Positions 25,301-35,629 of a stretch of DNA of 64,000 bases are shown here, piece after piece. Both the position numbers and the translations under genes were made by a program. Each line of letters begins with the position of its first letter. Positions within the stretch are counted from its first letter, which is position 1. The notes under the pieces were generated by a model, which saw nothing but the letters and a program-made list of their open reading frames with translations, had not been told where the DNA came from and did no database searches. The stretch comes from Siderastrea siderea (Eukaryota > Cnidaria > Anthozoa > Scleractinia > Rhizangiidae): contig OZ034968.1 in assembly GCA_964030785.1 (NCBI GenBank), positions 73,950,427 to 74,014,426 of the forward strand. The letters run 5' to 3'.

Positions 25301-28300
25301 ATTGTTTTCTTTGCTGACTATTCAGCAGTTAATCCTCACATTGAAAATGTTTGAAGCCATGACTTTGAAAACAATATGTGTTAAAAACTGCTTGTAGATT
25401 GTGCTCCAAACAAAGAAAAGACTTTGGTCTAGAACCTTGAAACAACTTTGTTTATGCAAGTCTGAGCATCCAACCAGCATGTTTTTTTTTCCTAGGATTT
25501 GATCGCTGTGCGTTCGATATTTCGAGAGAGAGAGGTTATGCCCCGATTGACAACCAAGTGATTGTTTTCAGTCAGTCAGCAAAAGTATGAAATGATTTCC
25601 TTCATTTGGCAGTAGATCATAATTTTCAGAGTGAGAGGATATGCCCCGATGGCAAAAAAATAATTGCTTTGAGTCCATCAGCAAAAGTACCAAATAATTC
25701 CCTTTATTATTCAACAAATTGTCACTATGCCCCTATATGGTAAGGAAGCCCTCAATATCTGTCATCCGTACATGACAGATATTCTGCGATATACGTAAAT
25801 GACCATATTTGGAAGTGCACTGCAGATTTTCTTTCATTGCTTGTTTGGCGGCCATTTTGAAAAGCAAGGCAGTTTTAGCAGTGTTCTCCGGATTTAACTC
25901 TCTGGAAGAAACTTTCCGTGATTAAATGCTCTCAAAAAGTCAACAAGTATTTGCTCCAGCTCACAAAGATATCCAGAGGTTGACTTGGAATTTGGAAAAA
26001 TTTCCACACAGCCCCATACTTTATTATGCATGCAGAATGAATTAATTATGCATGCGCTCTATTGTCTTTGAAGACAATGGTTCTTTGAATATATACATTG
26101 ATAATTACTACTTACTTTTTTCAATGAAATGGTTTTAGTTGCGTCTGCCTTTTTTTCTCTCTTCTCTCACTCCTTCTTTTCCGTTCCTCCTCTTTTCTTC
26201 TACTTTTCCCTTACCCAGTCCCTTACCAGTTTTTTTCTTCTTTTTTTCTTTGGATTTACCCTCGGCTGGCCTCGAACTCTCCCTCTTGATCTTACCTTCG
26301 GATTAGCTGTCCATCTACTATACCACTACACCACGGTGATTTGTTGACATTTTCCCGGTGATAAATTATTTTTATGTTTAGCTACCAATCATCATTACTG
26401 AAATTCAACGAAATTTACATTTGAATTACTTCTATTACAAAGACACCTCACCTTTTAGACTTACTGCAAGAAAAAATGATTTATTTCTTGTCCATCCATT
26501 GGTTCTCAGTGGAGGCCACGCATTTTACTCTTCTGCTTGCTCCAGTCTTCGGCGGCATTTGCGGTGAAACGAGGGCTTGCTTCCTTGTTCCGGTAGAGTG
26601 CACTGATAAAGATACACTTTTTGCCCATCATACACGCACACATATTGCCAGGAACACGCATGATGAGCGACAAGTGGAAAGCTTATGATTACCTACAAAA
26701 CAAGGGCTTTATTCATCTCACAGTGAACTAGCACAGCTTAAACTTCGTAGACTTAGGCGCCGAGGTTTGCCCCGCACAGGAACGTCCAAAGAACTCTAGA
26801 AAAGCTACTTGCAGGAGTAGATGTAGTATCAGCATTACAACAAGGATCCTTTTACATAATCAACCATATCGTCGACCTTTGTGAGGTCCGAAGGACCGAG
26901 ATGGTCCGAATGGTTCAGTTCCCGTAGTACCACTTTATGCATCGTTCGTAATTTGGCCACGCTACATTTCAACAGGGAAAGCAAGCATAAAATACGAACA
27001 ATTCCTGCTTCACAAGCATTGTCTCCATGTTAACAAGGAAATAAAGAAATAAGTAAATAATTAAAAATAACAAATATAAATGACACAAGACACAACAAGG
27101 GCAAGAAAACCTTTTACTTTTAAAATATTGTGGTTTACGTTAACAAAATACGCGCTGTCCATAACCTCATTTATCGCTAACCTTATGACTTAAATCCGCA
27201 TTTTTTCTAACAGTTTACGTTCGAGACAGATTTAAAAACATGGGAAAAGTGCAAAAAATTTTTAAAAATTGCTTGATTTTCCGTATAATTTTTTGACCCA
27301 AGATCCGTAAATTTTGTTTAAGCCCATGTGGGCTTAGAAAAAAAATATAAACTTTGTTGAACAAAAGGAGTCATTAAAATGCGCATTAGAAATACAAGCT
27401 ATTGTTTTCTTTAAACAAAGAGCTTAATGCATAATGGAGTATGGGGCTGTGCAGAAATCTTGCCTGGAATTTGCATAGTGAGAACTCAACCAAGAAAATG
27501 CTATTGCGAACGAAGCAGCAGACTTGCTCACGGAAAGTTGTAAAGTTGAAAAGATTTTAATTCACGGGAAGAGGACTTACTCTCGGTAAGGAAGCAATAT
27601 TTTTTTTACTTTGTCTTGTCATTTCCAAACATGAGTTTGTAAATACGTCTTTTAAGTGAATGGTAGTAAACTTCAATTTCTTGAAGTTCTGTTTTGATTT
27701 ATTATGTGTTGCTAGCTTTTAGTGTTTTCATCATAGAACCGTAGTTTATCTCATTCTGAAAATGGCAGTCGATGAGAATTTGTTGAATAATAAAACAATT
27801 ATCCTACTCAATCTTGCGGAATATCCCCTGATTTAGCCAACTCGGCCTATGGCCTCTTCGGCTAAGTATCAGGGGATATTCCGCGCGATTTCGCTGGATA
27901 ATTGTTAATTATTTGGCAATAGAACAAACTAAGTACACCTTTATCAGAGACTTAGTGCTAATCTTTCATACACAATGGTATACAACGCTTACTCCAACGG
28001 CGGACTTCAGAGTGATAGAGTGGTCGTCGACACCGAGATCTCACGGTAGAAATCGAGTTAGGCGCTTGGCGAGGAGAGACAAACCGAAGAACCTAGAGGA
28101 TACACTACTAAGCTGCCCAAGTGAAGACCTCTACCGGAGCATCACCACTGTGCTGATCATTCTCCTAACCATGCTAGTTTACACTGCAACAGGAGAGATC
28201 TGATTCAGCAACGTGAGAAAAGGGAAAACATAATTATATGCCATCTATTATGCTGACAGAGCGGCTCTTACACAATCGTACAGAAAGATGCCTGTTGACC

Positions 28301-30113
28301 CTAGGAAAGTCATCGGAGTTTTCTGTGCGAAGAAGCCAAGAAGGGCTGCATTTTAGTGACAGTTAGTCAGTAATAGTCGCTAAGCACGACATTCTTCATC
28401 AAGGAAGCCTGTTTAATGTCAGGAAAGAACTGTTAGCAATAATAAAAAAAAACCTCTGCCAAGGAAAAGAGATAAGCTGTACTTTTTTTATGATGCAAAG
28501 GATTAGCGGTAAAACTGGTATAGCCTGTTCCTAAGTCAAATTCAAACAGAAATTGATATGATCAATTTTCACTTTACATTTCGGGCCAAGCTTAAAGGGA
28601 CAAAATGGCTGGCTACGCCCCTGGTATTGGTGATTACTGGTCAGTAACAGTGGCTGATTGGCGCATCCAGCCTTTCATATAAGATGGAGGGAGGGGCAAA
28701 ATGTCAGAATGAAATATTCTGCAGGAACTGAACAGCCTATTTTAAAGTGGGGGGTTAACTTGATTGCTTAAGTGTGAAGGAGGGAGGGGATGGGTGCCTC
28801 ACACAAGAACCTGAAATTTGTCTTCTTAAGTGACTAATAATGCATCCAGAGCAGCCAAGTATGATAAACGTTTTCAGTTTATACCTGTCACATAAGGGCC
28901 ATAAGTAAAGGATCAAACCTTTACTAAGGGTGTCAAACTCTTCAACTTACCAATGATTAACAATGCTGATAATTGTGGCACGTTTTGGTGGCCTATTCCG
29001 GAATAAAAGACCATAATTTTTACAGATGCTGTTTTCTCAGTATGGAATGTGCCTTAGCAATGTACCCACAAATTATAACAAAATGAACAGAATGCAGTCA
29101 GAATGTTTTGGTTTACTCAGAATATGCAAAATTGCATTCTTTTAGGGAGTCGGTATCCTGGATATTCTGTTATTCCTAAACCAGAAGAGGAATAGTCAGG
29201 ATAGTCCCAAAAGAATGCCTCTTAATCTACTCTTTCATGTCAACGCACATTTTGATTGAAGATATATCCGGTAAGGTACAAACCTTGACGTACTCGCATT
29301 TAAGATCGCAAAAACATTTTTCTTAAAACTAATGTACAAGCAAACCTGTATAATATGTTATCATTGTTGAATAAGGCCAACTGAGAAAACTGAGCTGAGT
29401 CTCATAAAATATATACTTCACCAATTTAAAAGGCAGTCTGTCAGTATGTCCTGACTGCTGAGCACCTTATTTGTCATTGTTAAAAGTGAAAGAGATTTTT
29501 TGACAGCCATCCCAGTTGCAAAGTTTGCATGCATAGAGAATCCTGAAGCACCAAAACGTGGCAGGGGGGGGGGGGGGGGCTAAAGCCCCCTTAGCCCACC
29601 CCTTGCACAGCCCTTTCTGGATTTAAAAATTGTTAAGTTCTGAAATTAAGTAAGACACCCCCAAAATTATGCACAGATTGTGCACATATGTTTTTACATA
29701 TTTCAGCAAGGTACACCGCACGTTTATATCCATGATGGTAAAGGGAGGTAAACAAAGCTCAAATACCAGCTTTTGGTTTGTACATACCTGTATACCTTCC
29801 CAGGAATGTGACAGGGTTGGATCTCTGATATCCCCTAGATCTTTCACTAATTCTTGATGAGCAAACCCATTGTAACCGTGATCATTTTGTACCAGTAAAT
29901 GACCATACACAGTAATTACTCAAAACCTCACTTTGTTTCTGACAGGTTGTGCTGTTCATCCGAAAATTGAAAGAAATTCTGGATAGTTGTCAAGACTGCA
30001 AGGGGAAGTATGAATTAGTGCCTATATCAGGAGAAGAAAATCAAATTGCAGACGTGTTGGTGCAAATGCATAATGATGCCAACCTGCAGCTGTTTGAAGG
30101 AGCTGCTAAATGA
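22346..30113 (+). CDS. STING1: STING, stimulator of interferon genes homologue, 2 coding exons
   Basis: Exon 1 is 22346-23269 and exon 2 is 29946-30113, joined in phase 0 with a GT/AG intron of 6.7 kb; 363 residues. The N-terminal half holds four hydrophobic segments (about residues 20-40, 52-72, 98-117, 130-148), as in ER-anchored STING. The connector and cyclic-dinucleotide domain is unmistakable: [20 protein letters not shown] matches the vertebrate helix bearing the stacking Tyr; KRSYKHTVH supplies the lid Arg and Tyr; LEYATPL supplies the base-contacting Thr; ILLPKNC also fits. The protein ends soon after the ligand-binding domain and has no vertebrate-type C-terminal tail for TBK1/IRF3, as expected outside vertebrates. 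The start chosen is the first ATG; no upstream exon was seen. A partial second copy lies at 35.4/45.8 kb. Confidence 0.95.
23703..24762. mobile_element. hAT-like non-autonomous element in the STING intron
   Basis: The termini CAGTGTTCTCC and GGAGAACACTG are exact inverted repeats, with TAGTAC directly repeated on both flanks. Subterminal ACCGGTAAA/TTTACCGGT motifs lie at both ends. Its centre is a tandem array (separate entry). The flanking host sequence (tcaaattccc blocks near 23450 and 24790) is itself repetitive. Confidence 0.75.
23940..24560. repeat. Diverged minisatellite, ~60-65 bp unit, about 10 copies
   Basis: Phrases such as tcttctcgacatttctccgt followed by acgttagta and attcgtaa recur roughly every 60-65 bp with many substitutions. 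The array fills the interior of the hAT-like element, so element and repeat probably travelled together. Confidence 0.75.
25848..27590. mobile_element. Inverted-repeat element, ~190-bp diverged arms
   Basis: Sequence at about 25900-26050 (actttccgtgattaaa, then cacagccccatactttatta) is present in inverted form at about 27420-27580 (agtatggggctgtg, then cacggaaagttg). The arms enclose about 1.4 kb including the tRNA-like segment. Confidence 0.55.
26255..26345 (-). repeat. tRNA-like SINE head (not a functional tRNA)
   Basis: Read on the minus strand, GTGGTGTAGTGGTATAGTAG resembles a pol III A box/D arm, and about 45 bp later GAGTTCGAGGCC resembles a B box/T arm. The acceptor and anticodon stems do not pair properly, so it is better read as a tRNA-derived SINE or pseudo-tRNA. 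A long pyrimidine tract abuts it at 26145-26260. Confidence 0.4.
27797..27907. repeat. Hairpin around CGGAATATCCCCTGAT
   Basis: The arms begin aattatcc and contain GCGGAATATCCCCTGAT, repeated in inverted form with a short centre (gcctatggcc). It is about 110 bp and resembles a palindromic MITE. Confidence 0.75.
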
Positions 30114-30802
30114 AATTGAGCAATAGTCTCAGTCTCACCAAAAGAAGCAAAGCATTGCCGGAGGGATGCAACTCTTTCAATACAACATTAAAGATGTGCA
30201 AGATATAGACAATGATTAACAATTAAGTTAGCTAGTTGGCCATGGTGCCACACCATAGGATTCCAGAGATACAAAGCTCATTAAATATAATTCCCAATAA
30301 TTGCATTACTTTTATTTTAGTTTCCAGATTGTCTCTCTTAGCTTTCTGGTCCTATTTTGCTGAATAAAGATGTAGCTTTTAAAATCCTTTCACAAGCATA
30401 ATTTTTTGGACAAACAGAATAGTTTTCATGTGCTCATAAATTTGAGCCACCATAAAACATGTTGAGTTCTCTGAAAGGAAATCTAGACATGGTATCTACA
30501 TTGTGGATGCTCTAAGATAGATTAAGATCCTAACCAAAAAGTGGTCTGATCTGGAAAACTCCTTTGAACAATAAGCACGGGAAAAAATTGGAAGTTGCCT
30601 CTACCCAATGGTTTATTGTGACATAACCTTTCCCACAAGGGATGGTAGTGATGATAATGATTGGCTGACACTTTTCTACTATATTGTCACATTAAGAAGT
30701 TAATCTATTACATTAATTCTAATTGCTACAGACATTGCACAAACTAGTAATTCTTAAATGTTGTAACAAAAACAAACAAAAACACCAAGACACAGTTTGT
30801 TT
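30114..30802. other. Convergent 3' regions of STING and FAHD1
   Basis: About 690 bp of AT-rich sequence separates the STING stop from the FAHD1 stop. AATAAA-like signals near 30360 (gaataaag) could end STING transcripts. No coding sequence is seen. Confidence 0.5.
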
Positions 30803-31288
30803 TTAGAGTGTAACAGGAAATGTCATCTCAATCTTGTCTGCCAAGCCACAAACTATGGTTTGGCCAGGCTTGACTGGTGAGACACCAGATGGAGTTCCTG
30901 TCAAAATTAAATCCCCTTCCTCCAGTGTCATATTCTGACTTATGTAACTTATCAGTTGAGGGGTCTTGAAGATGAAATCCTGTGTATTGCCATCTTGTTT
31001 TAATTCTCCATCCAGCTTCAGCCATAGATGTACATTATCAGGATCTGGAATCTCTTCTTTAGGAATAAATTTGCTGATGGGTAATGCGGTATCAAAACCT
31101 TTAGCAAATGTCCACGGCCAGCCAAGTTTCTTGGCTTGATCCTGAATATCTCTAGCAGCCATATCCAGAGCAAGTACATACCCGCCGACATGATTCATTG
31201 CATTTGATTCAGAAATAGATACACCCATTTTGCCGATAACAGCACCAAGTTCTACTTCATGATGCAACAGGTTACAACCTGGAGGAAT
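30803..31288 (-). CDS. FAHD1: FAHD1-like acylpyruvase, C-terminal exon only
   Basis: One exon with a clear acceptor (tttatcag at 31289-31296) and a stop at 30803-30805 encodes about 161 residues matching the catalytic core of fumarylacetoacetate hydrolase domain protein 1. The metal-binding HHEVELG (two Glu) and LALDMAARD (Asp) are present, followed by GWPWTFAKGFD and the hallmark GDLILTGTPSGV. FAHD1 is a mitochondrial acylpyruvate hydrolase/oxaloacetate decarboxylase. The first ~60 residues (metal-site lead-in GRNYxxH) should lie upstream at higher coordinates on this strand; I could not find them before the next repeats. The gene may have a long intron reaching past the transposons, or be truncated. 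Confidence 0.88.
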   Translation of the reverse strand: MPPGCNLLHHEVELGAVIGKMGVSISESNAMNHVGGYVLALDMAARDIQDQAKKLGWPWTFAKGFDTALPISKFIPKEEIPDPDNVHLWLKLDGELKQDGNTQDFIFKTPQLISYISQNMTLEEGDLILTGTPSGVSPVKPGQTIVCGLADKIEMTFPVTL

Positions 31289-31333
31289 CTGATAAAAGAT
31301 GAATAATGTTAACGATTTCAATCCATGCCAGTT

Positions 31334-32061
31334 CAGGGACGGCGGAGCCAGGGGGGGGGGGGGGGGGCTTTAGCCCCCCCACTTTTACGAGGATGACATT
31401 TTATTTTGTTTTAGTATGAGGTACGTATGAACAAATGAAGAAGAGAAAAAAAAAACAAAAAAAAGCCTGTCATTCCAGAGTCCTTTTTAAGCAAGGGATC
31501 GTATCTCATAACATTTTTGACTGAATAGTAAACTACAGTCAGTTCCTTTGACATTAATTCGATTCATGCTCACTAGTTATTTGAGAAAAGACGTAAAATA
31601 CATAAAGGTATTCAGCAGATGAAACTAGTGTTGGAATCGTACTTCCTTTCTTTAGTAACGAGAATTTACAAAGCTACAACCTTGGACAAAACGTGTCGGA
31701 AAGGTTTTGTGTTTCGCGTTTTAATATTTTCCTTCCCACACACAGGGAGCTTGTGTACAAAGGCAGGTCAGTGTACTAAGGCTGGGATTTATCATGGAAG
31801 GCTGAGAAATATGTATCAAGTTCCCAAAATATTTAAAATGTTGCTGTAAGCACTAAAAGTACCTGTCATTTTACAATTTGGCGAGGTTGATTTTTTTAAA
31901 GAAATATCTCATGGAGAATGCTGAAAATACCATTTTCAAGCCTCAAGATTTCAAAATTTTCTGGGGGAGGATGCCCCCAGGCACCCCTACAAACTTGCGC
32001 CTCCGGCACTCGTTTTCAAGCCCCCCCCCCACCCAGTTCAAAATATGCTCCGCCAGCCCTG
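31334..32061. mobile_element. hAT-like MITE
   Basis: The left end CAGGGACGGCGGAGC and the inverted right end GCTCCGCCAGCCCTG match at all but a few positions. CAGTT is repeated on both flanks. Poly-G (about 31351) and poly-C (about 32020) runs lie just inside each end. It is 728 bp and has no coding sequence. It lies immediately upstream of the FAHD1 exon, in its intron or 5' flank. Confidence 0.65.
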
Positions 32062-32934
32062 CAGTTAGGTTGATGATGATCACAAGTTACCAAACAGTAC
32101 TGCAAGACAGTAGTTAGGCTAGAAATGTTCAGGGCTAGATTTCAATGAAAATATTACGACAGGAAGAGGGTGGTGATCTCTTTAATTCGTAGTTCAGATG
32201 TAGGAAAGTATTGAACATAATGTTATGATTGGAATCAAAAATGGAAAACTGCTTCACACCATGGTGTGGAATGTCTGAAAATAGATGACAGGAAGCAAAA
32301 GGAGTGTAGAATGGTAAAATGTACAAATATTCACCCCAAGACCAGTCCCTGCCAGCAGAGTCTTTACTCTACGAGAAAACGAAGAATATGAATTCAAAAA
32401 CAGTATCAAGTTTTTGTTGAGCAAACCAAAAGTGCTGATACAGATTTTGAACCCAGGCCAGAATAAGTGGCCTTAATATAAGGAGGCTCGCAACAGTTTT
32501 TTTGACCTTGGAGTGTATCTGTTGAAATCAAAATCTTGCATAGAAGATAAACTTCGAATTCCTTGATACTACACCACCTTTTCAACATATGACCAAAGTT
32601 TATTTTTTCATTGGTTTCCTAGCAACAACTGTCACCATAGCAATGGTAATGGACAACCCCTCATTTTAAATAATGTCAAATATCTCGAAAACTAGTCAGA
32701 CATTTAATGATGAAACTTGAACTATTTGAACTACCCAACCTACACAACTTATATATGAAATTAGAGAAAAATCTAAGGAGCGTTTTCAAGTAAATCGTGA
32801 TTCATTTTTTGCGGGCTGATTTTGGACATTCCTGCAATTTTCTCCAATATTTCAAGAAAGATAAAACTTAACACTTTCTCTTTTCAGTTGAAAGATCTTT
32901 TATGACAGCAAAACATTCTTAATGTACATTGAGC

Positions 32935-33815
32935 TTCCTAGGTGGCTGCGATTTTAAGATATTTTTGTTTAAAAACTGCTAAAATGCAGCACAGATCAGT
33001 CAAAAAGTTCCTAATTTGCATAAACAGAAATATTTCTTAACTGCCCTTACAGATTTTTCTCTTAAATTGATTGCCGTTAGAGTAATAAATAAATTCTTTT
33101 CAATGTTCCAGCATATTTTAGGTTGAATAAACATTTCGTTTATTAGATAAGAGGCTGAATCTCGGTCAAGTTTCAGTCATTATTAACTTTCAACGAGCAA
33201 CAGTTTTATTTTCTTTTTCCTGGTCTATTTCACGGTTATTTACGTACAATGAATATTTATATACACTGCCCTTGTGTCCTCTTGTACATTTATAATTCCT
33301 TCTCATAATAATAAAAAATTTTGGTCTTCTGAGCTTCTTCCTGGAGACTTTTTTCCATTATTGTTTAAATACTGACTGACGTTTTTAAGCATTTTTAATT
33401 ACGGATTGCCTACATTTAAGCCCACGATGGCATTACACTGGCGCCGAAAAATAACGAGAAACAAGCTCAGAGGACGAATATCTTTTTCATTATAAATTAT
33501 TCATTGAACGTGATTAAAGGTGAAATATACCAGGAAAAAGAAAATAAAACTGTTGTTCATTGAAAGTTAATAACGACTGAAACTTGACCGAGATTCAGCC
33601 TTCTTATCTAATAAACGAAATGTTTATTCAGCCTAAAACTTGCTGGGACATCGAAAAGAATTATTACTCTAACAGCAATCAACTCAAGACAAAAATCTGT
33701 AAGTTAGAGCAGTTAAGAAATATTTCTGTCTATGCAAATTAGGAACTTTTGACTGATTTGTGCTGCATTTTAGCAGTTTTTAAATATAAATATCTTAAAA
33801 TCGCAGCCACCCTGG
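32935..33815. mobile_element. Foldback element, ~300-bp arms
   Basis: The left arm (about 32935-33240) and right arm (about 33515-33815) are inverted copies, about 90 percent identical; examples are gcgattttaagatattt versus aaatatcttaaaatcgc, and cattgaaagttaataacgac versus its complement near 33180. A spacer of about 275 bp contains no ORF of note. Confidence 0.85.
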
Positions 33816-33817
33816 TA

Positions 33818-34255
33818 AAAATTCTGCTCAGGATCCTAATAAGATCCTAATAGGATCCTAACAGGATCCTGTAGGATCTTAACCAGGATCCTGATAAGAT
33901 CCTATATAAGATCCTGTAGGATCCTGTAGGATCCTGTTAGGATCCTATAGGATCCCGTTAGGATCCTATAGGATCCTGTTTAACATCCTATAGGATCCTA
34001 CAGGATCCTGTAGGACCCTACAGGATCCTAAGCAGGATCCCATAGGATCCTATAGGATCCTACAGGATCCTAAACAAGATCCTACAGGATCCCTAAACAG
34101 GATCCTGGACAATCTTAAGCAGGATCCTGAAAGACCTTACAGGATCCTGAGTAGGATCCTAAACAACATGGTGCCATTTAGGATCCTGGGTAGGGTCCTG
34201 TGTGAACTTACAGGATCCTAGAAAATCCTGTAGGATCCTGTATAGGATTTCTACC
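33818..34255. repeat. Palindromic GGATCC satellite bounded by short inverted termini
   Basis: Dozens of imperfect ~11-bp units of the form TAGGATCCTG fill the interval, so most units are self-complementary. The array is bounded by CACCCTGGTAAAAAT on the left and ATTTCTACCAGGGT on the right, which are inverted copies. That suggests a transposable unit made almost wholly of palindromes. A smaller related array occurs at about 15866-16165. Confidence 0.85.
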
Positions 34256-34257
34256 AG

Positions 34258-34760
34258 GGTATATATACTAATTGAAAAAACGTTGTCGGGTGAAAAGCAT
34301 AAACCATTGACGATAAGACCCAAAGGATTTTTGGGTAGATGTATATTATCATTTGCATATTCAAAATACAAGCCTGTTCTCTTGTGACTGATGTTGATTG
34401 CAGCGAGTTGCACGTGGCAATGGAAACCATGCAAGCTTACCTGAAAGTGGCCAAATTGGCCAAGAAGGGCCAATTTGGGAGCTACACAGTGCAAAATTTG
34501 CCAAAGTTTGCATCCGTACCTGAGATGAAGCAATTTTTGCGGGAAAACTATTCGGTAGAACTAAGTCCTGCCACCAACCATTCGTTCACTGTCGGGTACA
34601 TGATGCACAAAGTGCGATATCAAAAGAGACCGATGCAAGTGAACGGCTTTTAAAATGCAAATCAGTAAATAGTTCAGATGTTTCCCAGAAAACCACTGGG
34701 TCGTATCGTTTATGGTTTGTGGTCATCTCCCGACAACGTTTTTTCAATCAGGTATATATA
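34258..34760. mobile_element. ~500-bp TIR element carrying an open frame
   Basis: Left (34258-34290) and right (34729-34760) termini are about 32-bp inverted repeats containing GAAAAAACGTTGTCGGG, flanked by TA-rich sequence. The interior contains a splice-acceptor-like tract and an intact ORF. The size fits a MITE, but the coding content is unusual for one. Confidence 0.75.
34420..34653 (+). CDS. Small ORF inside a TIR element (77 aa), exon-like
   Basis: The frame from ATG 34420 (METMQAYLKV) to the stop at 34651-34653 is open and has protein-like composition (GSYTVQNLPKF, PEMKQFLRENY, SFTVGYM). It continues upstream in frame to a likely acceptor (gattgcag, 34396-34403). It looks like an N-terminal exon of a larger protein, either the transposon's own gene or a captured host exon. 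The family is unknown to me. Confidence 0.4.
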   Translation: METMQAYLKVAKLAKKGQFGSYTVQNLPKFASVPEMKQFLRENYSVELSPATNHSFTVGYMMHKVRYQKRPMQVNGF

Positions 34761-34884
34761 TAATATACAGTTGTATATTTGAATGATAAACTGATTTATC
34801 AAGTTAAACAGAGCTATGAAAAACACTTTTTAAGACTTGTTAAGACTGACCTTGGGGTTAACATTCACATTTCATGGCAAGCTT

Positions 34885-35425
34885 TATAAATTAGGGCTAA
34901 ATTTGAGCTAGGCTTAAGGTGCACTAAGGGTCAAATTTGAGCTAGGGTTACAGTGTGCTTAGGGTTAAATTCGAGCTAGGGTTACGGTGTGTTGTAAAGG
35001 GTTAAATTCGAGCTAGGGTTACGGTGTGTTAAGGGTTAAATTTGAGCTAGGGGTTATGGTGCGCTTATTTAAGGGTTAAATTTTTCCTAGGGTTATGGTG
35101 CGCTTAAGGTTAAATTTGACCTAGGGGTTACGGTGCGCTTAGGGTTAACTTTTTCCTAGGGTGATGGTGTGCTTAGGGTTAAATTTGAGTAGGGTTAAAT
35201 TTTTCCTAGGGTTATGGTGTGTTTAGGGTTAAATTGACCTAGGGTTACGGTGTGCTTAGGGTTAAATTTTTCCTAGGGTTACGGTGTGCTTAGGGTTAAA
35301 TTTGACCTAGCATTACGGTGCGCTTAGGGTTAAATTTTTCCTAGGGTTACGGTATGCTTAGGGTTAAATTTTACTTATGGTTAATGTGTGCTTACGGTTA
35401 TTAAGTTTGCTTAGGGTTAAGGTTT
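34885..35425. repeat. Minisatellite of ~34-bp units containing TTAGGGTTA
   Basis: About 15 units of the form gcttagggttaaattt, gacctagggttacggtgt, with unit lengths of 30-38 bp. Each carries one or two TTAGGG-like hexamers, so the array is telomere-like in part but not a simple telomeric tract. It ends about 10 bp before the STING-derived sequence at 35434. Confidence 0.85.
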
Positions 35426-35433
35426 GATTCTAG

Positions 35434-35481
35434 TTGGGCTGTCGCCGTTGTCTTCCTTCTGATAGTATCCTAAGTCTTGTA
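35434..35481 (+). pseudogene. STING paralogue fragment, left piece
   Basis: The sequence gctgtcgccgttgtcttcc onward matches STING exon 1 at about 22678-22727. The frame is shared but contains one stop (taa where the intact gene has tac). It runs up to TA at 35480-35481, exactly where a 10.3-kb transposon begins; the matching sequence resumes at 45805. Confidence 0.8.
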
Positions 35482-35629
35482 CCGTCGCTTGCATCTAAGC
35501 GTGAACACGTGCCGCCGAAACATGATCTAATTGGGTATCAAACGTAGCATGATTGGTCGTCAAACGTTTGAAGTTTAGCAGACCGTAACGGCAAGTTTCC
35601 CGCCGAAAGTTCCAAGTTTCGGTTTTGAA

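Larger units (their letters stand above)
25208..28623. mobile_element. Putative hAT-like element with nested insertions (STING intron)
   Basis: CAGGGGCATAGCTAGCC at the left is matched at 15 of 17 positions by the inverted right end GGCTGGCTACGCCCCTG. Related internal blocks (tatgcccc at about 25540, 25640, 25730) suggest decayed subterminal repeats. No clear target duplication remains. The interior holds an inverted-repeat element, a tRNA-like SINE head and a hairpin; no transposase frame is recognised. Confidence 0.5.

Noticed and set aside
26255..26345. Functional tRNA gene
   Set aside because: A and B box-like words are present but the acceptor and anticodon stems do not pair.
26129..26347. 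Signal-peptide-like hydrophobic ORF
   Set aside because: It is a pyrimidine tract giving Phe/Leu/Ser codons, adjacent to a tRNA-like SINE head.
33818..34255. CRISPR-like array
   Set aside because: The units are short, overlapping palindromes with no constant repeat and spacer pattern; the genome is eukaryotic.
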